Assembly (NCBI GenBank): GCA_027858325.1
Contig: JAQICU010000021.1
Coordinates: 1 to 6,109, forward strand
Direction of reading: 5' to 3'
Length of the DNA stretch: 6,109 nucleotides
From: Candidatus Cloacimonadota bacterium
Lineage (GTDB): Bacteria; Cloacimonadota; Cloacimonadia; Cloacimonadales; TCS61
This document shows positions 1 to 6,109 of the stretch, in pieces. The number at the start of each line of letters is the position of its first letter. The stretch's first letter is position 1. Made by a program: the position numbers and the translations under genes. The notes beneath the pieces were generated by a model that worked only from the letters and a program-made list of their open reading frames with translations, had not been told where the DNA came from and did not search any database.

Positions 1-2305
1 GGATTTGTATGACATAGAAACGATCAATACAATTTATTTAACCTTTGAAGAATCAAACTGGGATGAGATCTTAGACAATTTATACGCAGCAGGTGATGAA
101 GAACGTCTGGTTGGAGATGCAATTGTTAATGGTGTTCAATTTGATGATGTAGGAGTGCGTTATAAAGGAAATAGTTCTTACTCTCCCCAGAACGCAAAAA
201 ATCCTCTCAACATCAAACTTGATCACATTATTGATGATCAAACTTATGAGGGCTACGGTACTCTTAAGTTAGCTAATGGTTTTAAAGATCCATCTTTTGT
301 ACGTGAAACCTTAAGCTATGAAATTGCTCGAAATTATATGCCGGCTAGTTTAGCAAATTATTGTCAGGTTTATATTAATAATGAATATCTTGGACTTTAC
401 ACCAGTGTGCAATCTGTAGATAAATATTTTAAAAATACGCACTTCCAGACCAATAACGATATCCGATTTAAAGGTGAAATAATCCAAGAAGGACCACCTC
501 AATCCGTTGTAGTATGGGGTTATATGGGAGCAGATTCTACTTACTATACTGACTATTATGAATTGAAATCAGATACCGGCTGGGATGAATTGATTGAATT
601 CTTGGATGTTTTTAATAATAACAGTGCGGAAATGGAGAACTACTTGAATGTGGACAATCATTTATGGATGCTGGCATTTGATAACCTGATGGTTAACCTT
701 GATGCACCTGTGAATTACGGACACAATTACTATTTATTCCAAGATGGTGCAGAGTTATTTAATCCTATTTTGTGGGATTTGAATGAGAACTTCGGTGTCT
801 TCTCTATGTTAATAGGTGGTCAACCTCTAAGTGCAAGCCAAATGCAGACTCTAGATCCTCTTTTGAATATTAATGATCCTGATTATCCTATTATTGGAAA
901 TGTATTAAATATTGATAAATACCAGAAAATGTATATTGCTCATATGCGAACGATGATCGAGGAAATCTTCCAATCTGGCTGGTACCAAACCAGAGCCTAT
1001 GAGCTCCAGGATGTCATTGATGAAGTTTATCAGGCTGACCCGAATACTTTTTTTAGTTATAATGAGTTTCTACAGAATATCAACAGTACCGTTAGTGGAG
1101 GTGAACCTGGAAGTTCTTCTATCATTGGAATCACAGAGTTAATGGAAACCAGATATGAGTGGCTTTTGACTCATACTCTGTTTCAAGGTACAATTCCAGT
1201 CCTATCCGATCCCGCGTTTTCACCACAAGATGTAGAACCTGGTACAGAAGTTTGGTTTACTTTGAATGGGGCGAATTCGGATAATATTTGGCTCAACTAT
1301 CGTCTAACACAATCATCTAAATTTGAGGAAATTGAAATATTAGATGATGGAAATCATAATGATGGAGCTGAGGGAGACGGTGTTTACGGAATCTCTGTAA
1401 TTGCCGGCAACGGAGATATAGAATACTATTTTTATGCCCAAAATAACGAACAGGGTGGCTTCCTTCCTGCCAGAGCTGCCTATGAATACTATGAAATTGA
1501 TGTAACACTAGCAAGTGGAAATATCGTGATCAACGAAATTAACTATAATTCCTCAGATGATTTTGAATCTGGTGATTGGGTAGAATTATATAATCCAGGA
1601 GAAGAAGATCTGAATATTTCTGGTTGGGTATTTAAAGATAGTGATGATACACATATTTTTGAGATCCCTGATAATACAATCCTGGCTGCAAATGAATACC
1701 TGGTGCTGTGCAATGATATTGCAGCATTCAGTACTTTTTTCCCCAATGTTACAAATTATATCGGTAATTTCGACTTTGGTTTCAGCGGTAGTGGTGAGCT
1801 GATCCGCATCTTTGATGGAGAAGGTCTGCTGGTTGATTTTGTGGAATATGGTGATGATGCTCCCTGGCCGGAAGAAGCAGACGGTAATGGAGCAAGTTTG
1901 GAGCTGATAGATCCGACCTATGACAATAATTTAGCTGAAAGCTGGGAAGCATCAATTGAACACGGAACACCAGGAGAACAAAATGATGCGGAAACATCTT
2001 ATGAAGATGATGAGATTCAAGCAGTTCAAATCAAGTTATCTAATTATCCCAATCCTTTCAATCCGACAACGACAATTTCGTTTTCACTTAATACTGATGC
2101 TGTTGAAGACACGGAATTAATTATTTACAACATCAAAGGTCAGAAAGTAAAAACTCTGGTGAATGAACCTCTCGCTGATGGTCAACATTCAGTTATCTGG
2201 AATGGTGATGACGACAAGGGAAAAAGTGTGAGTAGCGGTATCTATTTCTATAGTTTGAAAAGTGGTTCTACTTCACAAACTAAAAAGATGATCTTGATGA
2301 AATAG
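1..2305 (+). CDS. Secreted CotH-kinase-family protein with lamin-tail and C-terminal sorting domain (5' partial)
   Basis: The reading frame is open to the left edge (GAT precedes the TTG at 5), so the true start and signal peptide lie outside the window; residues below count from that TTG. Residues 1-395 are a CotH-type atypical kinase domain: YKGNSS (53-58), RETLSYEIAR (100-109), INNEYLGLY (124-132), a DNLMVNLD helix (226-233) and WDLNENFG (257-264). D233 and D258 are the likely catalytic/metal-binding acids. Residues ~396-500 form a beta-sandwich-like region with a DDGNHNDGAEGDGVYG motif (447-462). Residues ~504-660 are a lamin-tail domain (INEINYN, DWVELYNPG, ISGWVFKD, HGTPGEQN). Residues ~678-766 form a FlgD-like/type IX-style sorting module (YPNPFNPTTTISF, IYNIKGQKVKTL, SSGIYFYSLK, KKMILMK). 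CotH of Bacillus phosphorylates spore coat proteins; here the tail suggests export and surface anchoring. The substrate is unknown. It ends in TAG and is followed by a terminator, so it is transcriptionally separate from the next genes. Confidence 0.88.
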   Translation, partial: DLYDIETINTIYLTFEESNWDEILDNLYAAGDEERLVGDAIVNGVQFDDVGVRYKGNSSYSPQNAKNPLNIKLDHIIDDQTYEGYGTLKLANGFKDPSFVRETLSYEIARNYMPASLANYCQVYINNEYLGLYTSVQSVDKYFKNTHFQTNNDIRFKGEIIQEGPPQSVVVWGYMGADSTYYTDYYELKSDTGWDELIEFLDVFNNNSAEMENYLNVDNHLWMLAFDNLMVNLDAPVNYGHNYYLFQDGAELFNPILWDLNENFGVFSMLIGGQPLSASQMQTLDPLLNINDPDYPIIGNVLNIDKYQKMYIAHMRTMIEEIFQSGWYQTRAYELQDVIDEVYQADPNTFFSYNEFLQNINSTVSGGEPGSSSIIGITELMETRYEWLLTHTLFQGTIPVLSDPAFSPQDVEPGTEVWFTLNGANSDNIWLNYRLTQSSKFEEIEILDDGNHNDGAEGDGVYGISVIAGNGDIEYYFYAQNNEQGGFLPARAAYEYYEIDVTLASGNIVINEINYNSSDDFESGDWVELYNPGEEDLNISGWVFKDSDDTHIFEIPDNTILAANEYLVLCNDIAAFSTFFPNVTNYIGNFDFGFSGSGELIRIFDGEGLLVDFVEYGDDAPWPEEADGNGASLELIDPTYDNNLAESWEASIEHGTPGEQNDAETSYEDDEIQAVQIKLSNYPNPFNPTTTISFSLNTDAVEDTELIIYNIKGQKVKTLVNEPLADGQHSVIWNGDDDKGKSVSSGIYFYSLKSGSTSQTKKMILMK

Positions 2306-2334
2306 AGAAATTAATTAGTCATAAAATATTTTAT

Positions 2335-2361
2335 AATGCCCCATTCATTTGGGGCATTTTT
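2335..2361 (+). terminator. Rho-independent terminator of the CotH-family gene
   Basis: AATGCCCC (2335-2342) pairs perfectly with GGGGCATT (2351-2358) around an 8-nt loop, and the 3' arm runs into a five-T tract (2357-2361). It starts 29 nt after the TAG stop of the CotH-family gene, which is the usual spacing. Confidence 0.88.
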
Positions 2362-2473
2362 ATATTCAATAATTCGAACTCTTTTTTATCCTCTTAATGT
2401 ATCGAGATTGATTATAGTATTATTTCCTTGCAAGCTAGAAAAGCATAATTCAAATGGTATTTAGAAAAATATT

Positions 2474-2480
2474 GGAGGTG
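2474..2480 (+). promoter_or_regulatory. Strong Shine-Dalgarno site of the beta-CASP ribonuclease gene
   Basis: GGAGGTG followed by AA lies just before the ATG at 2483 and matches the 16S rRNA anti-SD sequence almost completely. It fixes this ATG as the start. The spacer from GGAGG to ATG is short, 4 nt. Confidence 0.8.
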
Positions 2481-2482
2481 AA

Positions 2483-3874
2483 ATGGCAAAACTAACATTC
2501 TACGGAGCAACCGGTACGGTTACGGGTTCGCGTTTTCATTTGGAAATAGATGGAAAAAATCTACTGATAGATTGCGGCATGTTTCAAGGCCCAAAAGCAG
2601 TTCGCTTAAAAAATTGGGAAATTTTTCCAGTTCCACCTTCCACCTTTGATTATGTGCTACTTACCCACGCTCATATTGATCACAGTGGTTATCTACCAAA
2701 ATTCGTACGAGAAGGCTTCAGTGGTCAGATCATTTGTACTCATGCCACAGCTGAGCTGTGCGAGGTAATGCTGAAAGACAGCGCTCACATCCAGGAAGAA
2801 GATGCCAGATGGGCTAACAAAAAAGGCTTTTCTAAACACTCACCGGCAATACCATTATACACAAAAGAAGATGCCGAAAAAACTCTTAGCTTATTCCTGC
2901 CAATCCATTATGGTGATTTCTTCAAACTCTCTGAAAATACCCGTATCAAGCTTCATGATTCCGGGCATATTTTGGGTTCAGCACTTATTGATGTTAAAAC
3001 AAAAATGGTAGATAAATCTCGAAAAATTCTATTTAGCGGTGATCTGGGGCGTCCCGAAATTCCAATTTTGAGTGAACCTAACCAGGTTTATAATGTGGAT
3101 TATCTGATTTTAGAATCGACTTACGGAAAGCGATTGCATAAATCAACTGATCCTGTTTCCGACCTAGTAGAAGTAATAAACAGAAGTATGAAAAGAGGTG
3201 GTTCACTGGTTATTCCAGCATTTAGTGTGGGCAGAACGCAGACATTACTTTACCTGCTGAGATTGTTGGAAGAAGAAGGAAAAATCCCGTCCTACCCTAT
3301 TTTTGTTGATTCTCCAATGGCAATTAGTGCACTTGATATTTTCAAAGATCATATCAGGGATTTTGATCTTTACGCACGAATGCAGAAGATGCAGGGCAAA
3401 GATATTTTCCATCCAAAAGACCTACATATTTGCCGTTCGAGAGAAGGCTCAATGAGCATAAATAGTCATCGTTCCGGATGTATAATCGTTTCAGCCAGTG
3501 GTATGGTTACGGGTGGCAGGATTCTGCATCATCTGGCACAACGATTACCTGATCCCAAGAACACGGTTTTGCTCATGGGCTATCAAGCAGAAGGAACGCG
3601 CGGCAGAACGATACAGGAGAAGAAAGAAACCGTTAAGATCCACGGCAAACCAGTCCCGATCAATGCACAAATAGAAATGATCGATGGCTTTTCCGGACAT
3701 GCCGATTATAATGAAATGCTGGCCTGGTTGATGCCGTTCAATAAAATACCAAAGCAAGTTTTTATGGTTCACGGAGAAGCTGAGGCAAGTCAATCAATGG
3801 CGGAGAAGATAAAGAAAACCTACGGTTGGAACGTCACAGTCCCACAGTTTGGTGAGAGTTTTGAGTTAGAGTAA
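2483..3874 (+). CDS. Metallo-beta-lactamase/beta-CASP ribonuclease (CPSF73/TTHA0252-like)
   Basis: This is a 463-residue, apparently complete zinc-dependent RNA-processing nuclease, with the length and motif order of the bacterial RNA-specific beta-CASP family related to eukaryotic CPSF-73 and Thermus TTHA0252. The metallo-beta-lactamase half shows D30, the HxHxDH signature THAHIDH (61-67), H162 in SGHILGSA, and D187 in FSGDLGR. The inserted beta-CASP half shows motif A E211 (ESTYG), the conserved SASGMVTGGR (337-346), motif B H406 in GFSGHAD and motif C H430 in MVHGE. All expected metal ligands are present, so it should be active. It has no signal peptide and should be cytoplasmic. Known relatives have endo- and/or 5'-3' exoribonuclease activity; the RNA targets here cannot be told. 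It opens an apparent operon: the next gene starts 13 nt after its TAA. The ATG start is supported by a strong Shine-Dalgarno site and the conserved N-terminal beta-strand (LTFYGATGTVTGS). Confidence 0.93.
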   Translation: MAKLTFYGATGTVTGSRFHLEIDGKNLLIDCGMFQGPKAVRLKNWEIFPVPPSTFDYVLLTHAHIDHSGYLPKFVREGFSGQIICTHATAELCEVMLKDSAHIQEEDARWANKKGFSKHSPAIPLYTKEDAEKTLSLFLPIHYGDFFKLSENTRIKLHDSGHILGSALIDVKTKMVDKSRKILFSGDLGRPEIPILSEPNQVYNVDYLILESTYGKRLHKSTDPVSDLVEVINRSMKRGGSLVIPAFSVGRTQTLLYLLRLLEEEGKIPSYPIFVDSPMAISALDIFKDHIRDFDLYARMQKMQGKDIFHPKDLHICRSREGSMSINSHRSGCIIVSASGMVTGGRILHHLAQRLPDPKNTVLLMGYQAEGTRGRTIQEKKETVKIHGKPVPINAQIEMIDGFSGHADYNEMLAWLMPFNKIPKQVFMVHGEAEASQSMAEKIKKTYGWNVTVPQFGESFELE

Positions 3875-3880
3875 AAGGAG
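3875..3880 (+). promoter_or_regulatory. Shine-Dalgarno site selecting a TTG start
   Basis: AAGGAG begins directly after the TAA of the ribonuclease gene and lies 7 nt before the TTG at 3888. The first in-frame ATG (3903) is 22 nt away and would remove the conserved N-terminal residues SYIKM, so TTG is the better start. Confidence 0.75.
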
Positions 3881-3887
3881 ACCAAAT

Positions 3888-4457
3888 TTGTCTTACATCA
3901 AAATGATCGAAGAAAATAGAGCAACGGGAAAGCTAAAAGAAGTTTATGAATCAATCTCTGGAAAAGGCAGAAAAATGGCGCATATTCTAAAAGTGCAAAG
4001 TTTGAATCCTGAAGCTTTGAAATCACACTATCAATTCTACCGCAGCATTATGTTTGGAAAGTCCCATCTTACCCGTGCTCAACGTGAAATGATAGCAACT
4101 GTCGTGTCTGTTGAGAACAAATGCCACTACTGAATTACTCATCATGGAGCGGCGCTCTATCGTATAACTAAAGATAATGAACTCGTTGAGCATCTGAAAA
4201 AGGATTTCCATTCGGCAAAGATTAATCATGCTGAACAAGTTATGTTGGAATATTCTATGAAACTCACTTCTGAATCCTGTTCGATATCTGCTGAAGATAT
4301 CAAACCATTACGCGAAGTTGGATTTGATGATGAAGCAATTTTAGATATTGTTCAGGTAGTTGCGTATTTCAATTTTGTAAACCGTCTTGCCTGTGGATTG
4401 GGAATTGAGCTAGAAGAATTTTATAAAAATGGAGAGTCCAATGGAATTAACAAATAA
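3888..4457 (+). CDS. AhpD-like peroxidase-related selenoprotein (in-frame UGA read as selenocysteine)
   Basis: Read through the TGA at 4131-4133, this is one uninterrupted 189-residue protein of the carboxymuconolactone decarboxylase/AhpD superfamily, closest in style to the 'uncharacterized peroxidase-related enzyme' group (about 180-190 residues). The N-terminal part (IEENRATGKLKEVYESI, 7-23) and the core HILKVQSLNPEALKSHYQFYRSIMFG (32-57) are typical. The catalytic set of AhpD (Glu, Cys-x-x-Cys, His) maps to E67, C79, U82 and H86 with the spacing known from mycobacterial AhpD: Glu 12 residues before the first Cys, His 4 after the second. Family members read CHYC where this reads CHY-TGA. 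The C-terminal half continues the family pattern (EYSMKLT, 121-127; VVAYFNFVNRLACGLG, 157-172). The likely role is thiol/selenol-dependent reduction of peroxides or disulfides in the cytoplasm; the physiological partner is unknown. It uses a TTG start and overlaps the next gene by 17 nt. The alternative is a nonsense mutation or sequencing error, which the exact Cys position and the following hairpin make unlikely. Confidence 0.88.
4131..4133 (+). other. Selenocysteine codon (UGA, Sec82)
   Basis: The TGA replaces the second, resolving/attacking cysteine of the family's CHYC motif (C79-H80-Y81-U82). The frame continues for 107 more sense codons with clear family homology, ending in TAA at 4455. 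No other in-frame TGA occurs in any gene of the window, so the UGA is locally recoded and not part of a variant genetic code for Trp or Gly. Confidence 0.87.
4144..4160 (+). promoter_or_regulatory. Bacterial SECIS-like hairpin downstream of the Sec codon
   Basis: ATGGAGC (4144-4150) pairs with GCTCTAT (4154-4160): seven continuous pairs, one of them G-U, around a GGC loop (4151-4153). The stem starts 10 nt after the UGA and the loop begins after 17 nt, with G as its first two bases. Bacterial SECIS elements bound by SelB are expected as a coding-region hairpin with a short apical loop carrying a G in its first positions about 16-37 nt after the UGA; the E. coli fdhF mini-helix is also 17 nt and sits about 11 nt after its UGA. 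The hairpin lies within the codons for HGAALY. An extension below it (A4141-U4142 with G4162-U4163 across a C-C mismatch) is possible but weak. Confidence 0.75.
4431..4434 (+). promoter_or_regulatory. yhbY: Shine-Dalgarno site of yhbY inside the selenoprotein gene
   Basis: GGAG lies 6 nt before the ATG at 4441, within the last codons of the upstream gene. It decides the start: the in-frame ATG at 4429 overlaps the GGAG itself and would add four residues not seen in YhbY proteins. Confidence 0.7.
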
Positions 4458-4737
4458 ACAAAAAGCTAAATTAAAATCTATGGCACAACACCTGGATGCT
4501 ATAGTTAGAATCGGTGACAAAGGTGTAACACCAACAGTTATCACCAGTATGGAAGAAGCCCTGAAGGCACGGGAATTAGTAAAGATATCAGTTGCACATC
4601 CCGATAGAAATGTACGTAAAGAATTAATTAAAGAGCTGGCAAAAGCTTCTGATGCAATTCTGGTAAATATCATCGGAAAAACAGGTTTGTTATTTAAGGT
4701 TAATCTGGATAATCCAATAATATCAAAGGAATTATAG
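4441..4737 (+). CDS. yhbY: YhbY-family RNA-binding protein (CRS1-YhbY/CRM domain), ribosome assembly
   Basis: This is a 98-residue single-domain protein, matching the 97 residues of E. coli YhbY. It starts MELTNKQKAKLKSMA as the family does and carries the KH-like GxxG loop G25-DKG-28 for RNA contact. The family blocks ARELVKISV and ILVNIIGKTGLLFK, near the middle and C-terminus, are also visible. Family members associate with pre-50S ribosomal particles and are thought to help large-subunit assembly; plant CRM relatives act in intron splicing. No membrane segment or signal peptide is present. The gene overlaps the end of the selenoprotein gene by 17 nt in another frame, so translational coupling is likely. 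Its presence next to a beta-CASP ribonuclease gives the operon an RNA-metabolism theme. It ends in TAG; no convincing hairpin plus T-tract terminator follows directly. Confidence 0.92.
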   Translation: MELTNKQKAKLKSMAQHLDAIVRIGDKGVTPTVITSMEEALKARELVKISVAHPDRNVRKELIKELAKASDAILVNIIGKTGLLFKVNLDNPIISKEL

Positions 4738-4782
4738 AGCAATTATTATTGTAATTAACTATATGAGTTCCGTAGAATATTA

Positions 4783-4897
4783 TGTCTTTGCGAGTTTTCT
4801 TCTTGCTGTTACAAACGAAGCAATCTTTTTCTAAAACAAGATATTAGGAGAATAGATTGCCGCGGAAGAATTTTTCGCAAGATACCTCGCAATGACA
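4783..4897. repeat. Imperfect palindromic intergenic repeat (TCATTGCGAG/GCAATCT type)
   Basis: The outer arms TGTCTTTGCGAG (4783-4794) and CTCGCAATGACA (4886-4897) are inverted copies with 11 of 12 matches. The inner arms GCAATCT (4820-4826) and AGATTGC (4854-4860) are perfect inverted copies; the segments between the arms are more diverged and the central spacer is 27 bp. The outer and inner arms lie the same distance apart on both sides (25 nt), so this is one symmetric element. The words TCATTGCGAG, GAAGCAATC and their complements are familiar from interspersed palindromic repeats in many bacterial genomes. It sits between two convergent genes and could fold as RNA from either strand. It encodes nothing visible. 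Confidence 0.7.
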
Positions 4898-4920
4898 ATT
4901 TTGGAATTTAGATTATTTTT

Positions 4921-6109
4921 CTATCGAACACTTTGTAGTGTTAAATCTTTTATTTTCTGAACTAACTTAGACGATAATTGTTTTTGTTCAACTCTCCATT
5001 GCCAATTTCCATCCGGAGTACCTGGCATATTCATTCGAACTGCATTATCCAAACACAAAAAATCCTGCATGGGAGCTATTGCTATATTCGCTTCGGATTT
5101 CCAGGCTAACTCTATCATATCCCAACAGATATCAATTTCTTCTTTTTCCAAATAAATTTTTAAAAATTCTTTCCTTTCCGCAGAACTATTCTTAAACCAT
5201 CCTAAAGTTGTTTCATTATCATGAGTACCTGTATAAACTACACAATTCTTTTGGTATTTATGAGGAAGATAATTATTTTCTTTATCGGAATCAAAGGCAA
5301 ATTGCAATATTTTCATTCCCGGAAAATCAAATTTATCACGAAGGTTTTCAACTTCCTTTGTAATAATTCCAAGATCTTCAGCAATTACTGGAAGCTCTCC
5401 CAACTCATTTATCACAGCCTCAAATAATTTTTCTCCCGGTGCTTTTTCCCATTCTCCTTTTATGGCTGTCTTCTCTTCAGCGGGAACTGCCCAATAAGAT
5501 TCAAAACCGCGAAAATGATCCACACGTAAAATATCAACCTGCTTTCGCATTGATTTAAATCTTCTGATCCACCAGCTAAAATTTTGCTCTTCCAAAACCT
5601 GCCAATTATAAAGTGGATTTCCCCATAATTGTCCGGTCTCGCTAAAATAATCGGGTGGTACACCGGCAACTTTGATTGGAATTTTATTTTTGTCAAATTG
5701 GAAAATTTCGGGATTTGCCCAGGCATCGGAACTATCAGCAGAGACAAATATTGGAATATCACCGATGATCTTAATACCTTTATTATTTGTATATATTTTC
5801 AGCTTTTCCCATTGTTCAAAGAAAATAAACTGGCAAAATTTATAGTAATTGATCTGTTTGTTAAGAAGCTCACTATAATGATCAACAGCATCTGGCTGAT
5901 GAAGTTTAATCTCTTCATTCCACTCATTCCAAGCTTTCCCATTAAAATACTCTTTCAGCGACATAAAAAGTGCATAATCATCAAGCCACCAAGATTCTAG
6001 CATCATGAACTTCTTAAACTTGGTTTCGCTAAGATCAAAATTATTAAAAGCTATCTGCAATTTTTGTTCTTTGAATTTTCTAACCATATCGTAATCTACT
6101 TTTTTTTCG
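4921..6109 (-). CDS. malQ: 4-alpha-glucanotransferase (amylomaltase/disproportionating enzyme), 5' partial
   Basis: This GH77 enzyme transfers alpha-1,4-glucan segments between maltooligosaccharides and serves maltose, starch or glycogen metabolism in the cytoplasm. The frame is open to the right edge (EKKVDYD precedes the first Met at 6087), matching the internal VDY region of MalQ, so that Met is not the start. About 395 of the family's roughly 500 residues are present. Counting from the Met at 6087, the motifs are GDIPIFVSADSSDAWANPEIF (109-129), VAGVPPDYFSETGQLWGNPLY (140-160), the nucleophile D190 in LRVDHFRGFESYWAVP, the acid/base E237 in VIAEDLG, the transition-state stabiliser D290 in YTGTHDNET, and NMPGT (353-357) with NWQWR near the C-terminus. 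All catalytic residues are intact. It ends in TAG at 4921-4923, convergent with the yhbY operon. Its promoter and neighbours lie outside the window. Confidence 0.96.
   Translation of the reverse strand, partial: EKKVDYDMVRKFKEQKLQIAFNNFDLSETKFKKFMMLESWWLDDYALFMSLKEYFNGKAWNEWNEEIKLHQPDAVDHYSELLNKQINYYKFCQFIFFEQWEKLKIYTNNKGIKIIGDIPIFVSADSSDAWANPEIFQFDKNKIPIKVAGVPPDYFSETGQLWGNPLYNWQVLEEQNFSWWIRRFKSMRKQVDILRVDHFRGFESYWAVPAEEKTAIKGEWEKAPGEKLFEAVINELGELPVIAEDLGIITKEVENLRDKFDFPGMKILQFAFDSDKENNYLPHKYQKNCVVYTGTHDNETTLGWFKNSSAERKEFLKIYLEKEEIDICWDMIELAWKSEANIAIAPMQDFLCLDNAVRMNMPGTPDGNWQWRVEQKQLSSKLVQKIKDLTLQSVR

Noticed and set aside
2408..2449. Promoter before the ribonuclease gene (TTGCAA at 2428 or TTGATT at 2408 with CATAAT at 2444)
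   Set aside because: The spacings (10 and 30 nt) do not fit a sigma-70 promoter, and the region is AT-rich enough for chance matches. A promoter must lie near here after the terminator, but it cannot be placed.
3888..4133. Truncated pseudogene of the AhpD-like family
   Set aside because: There is no other disruption, downstream codons remain family-like, the TGA is exactly at a catalytic Cys, and a SECIS-like hairpin follows it.
4429..4440. ATG at 4429 as yhbY start
   Set aside because: This ATG overlaps the GGAG motif that serves the ATG at 4441, and the extra MESP is not typical of YhbY.
4242..4457. Separate 71-residue CDS starting at ATG 4242
   Set aside because: It is in the same frame as the upstream ORF and is simply the C-terminal part of the AhpD-like protein after the Sec codon; no Shine-Dalgarno site precedes the ATG.
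4410..4742. 110-residue minus-strand ORF opposite yhbY
   Set aside because: It lies fully antisense to the recognisable yhbY gene and resembles no family.
4742..4761. Weak AATTA...TAATT hairpin after yhbY as a terminator
   Set aside because: The stem is five A-T pairs with no following T-tract.
5629..6000. 123-residue plus-strand ORF opposite malQ
   Set aside because: It is antisense to conserved malQ codons, has low-complexity hydrophobic composition and no recognisable domain; it is a shadow frame.

Overview
The window looks like a piece of a bacterial chromosome, probably from the FCB superphylum, with Cloacimonadota or a close relative the most likely source. The main clue is the first gene: a secreted, multidomain CotH-type protein ending in a 'YPNPFNPTTTISF' module with a 'GIYFY.L' tail, which is typical of those lineages. 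The assignment rests on protein style only; there is no rRNA or other phylogenetic marker.

Layout. (1) Positions 1-2305 (+) hold a 5'-truncated CotH-kinase/lamin-tail/C-terminal sorting-domain protein, closed by a clear intrinsic terminator at 2335-2361. (2) Positions 2483-4737 (+) are a compact run of three genes: a metallo-beta-lactamase/beta-CASP ribonuclease, an AhpD-like peroxidase-related protein, and a YhbY-type ribosome-assembly RNA-binding protein. The gaps are 13 nt and a 17-nt overlap, so they probably form one operon. (3) Positions 4738-4920 separate convergent genes and hold a roughly 115-bp imperfect palindromic repeat. (4) Positions 4921-6109 (-) hold the C-terminal three quarters of a 4-alpha-glucanotransferase (MalQ), whose N-terminus lies beyond the window.

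The main result is in the middle gene of the operon. It appears as two short open frames split by an in-frame TGA at 4131-4133. Read through, it is a complete 189-residue AhpD-like protein, and the TGA falls exactly on the second cysteine of the catalytic CxxC motif, giving CHYU. A 7-bp hairpin with a G-starting loop lies 10 nt after the TGA, in the position and size expected of a bacterial SECIS element. The gene is therefore best read as a selenoprotein, not a pseudogene. Because yhbY starts inside its 3' end, translation of yhbY may depend partly on selenocysteine insertion; that last step is inference.
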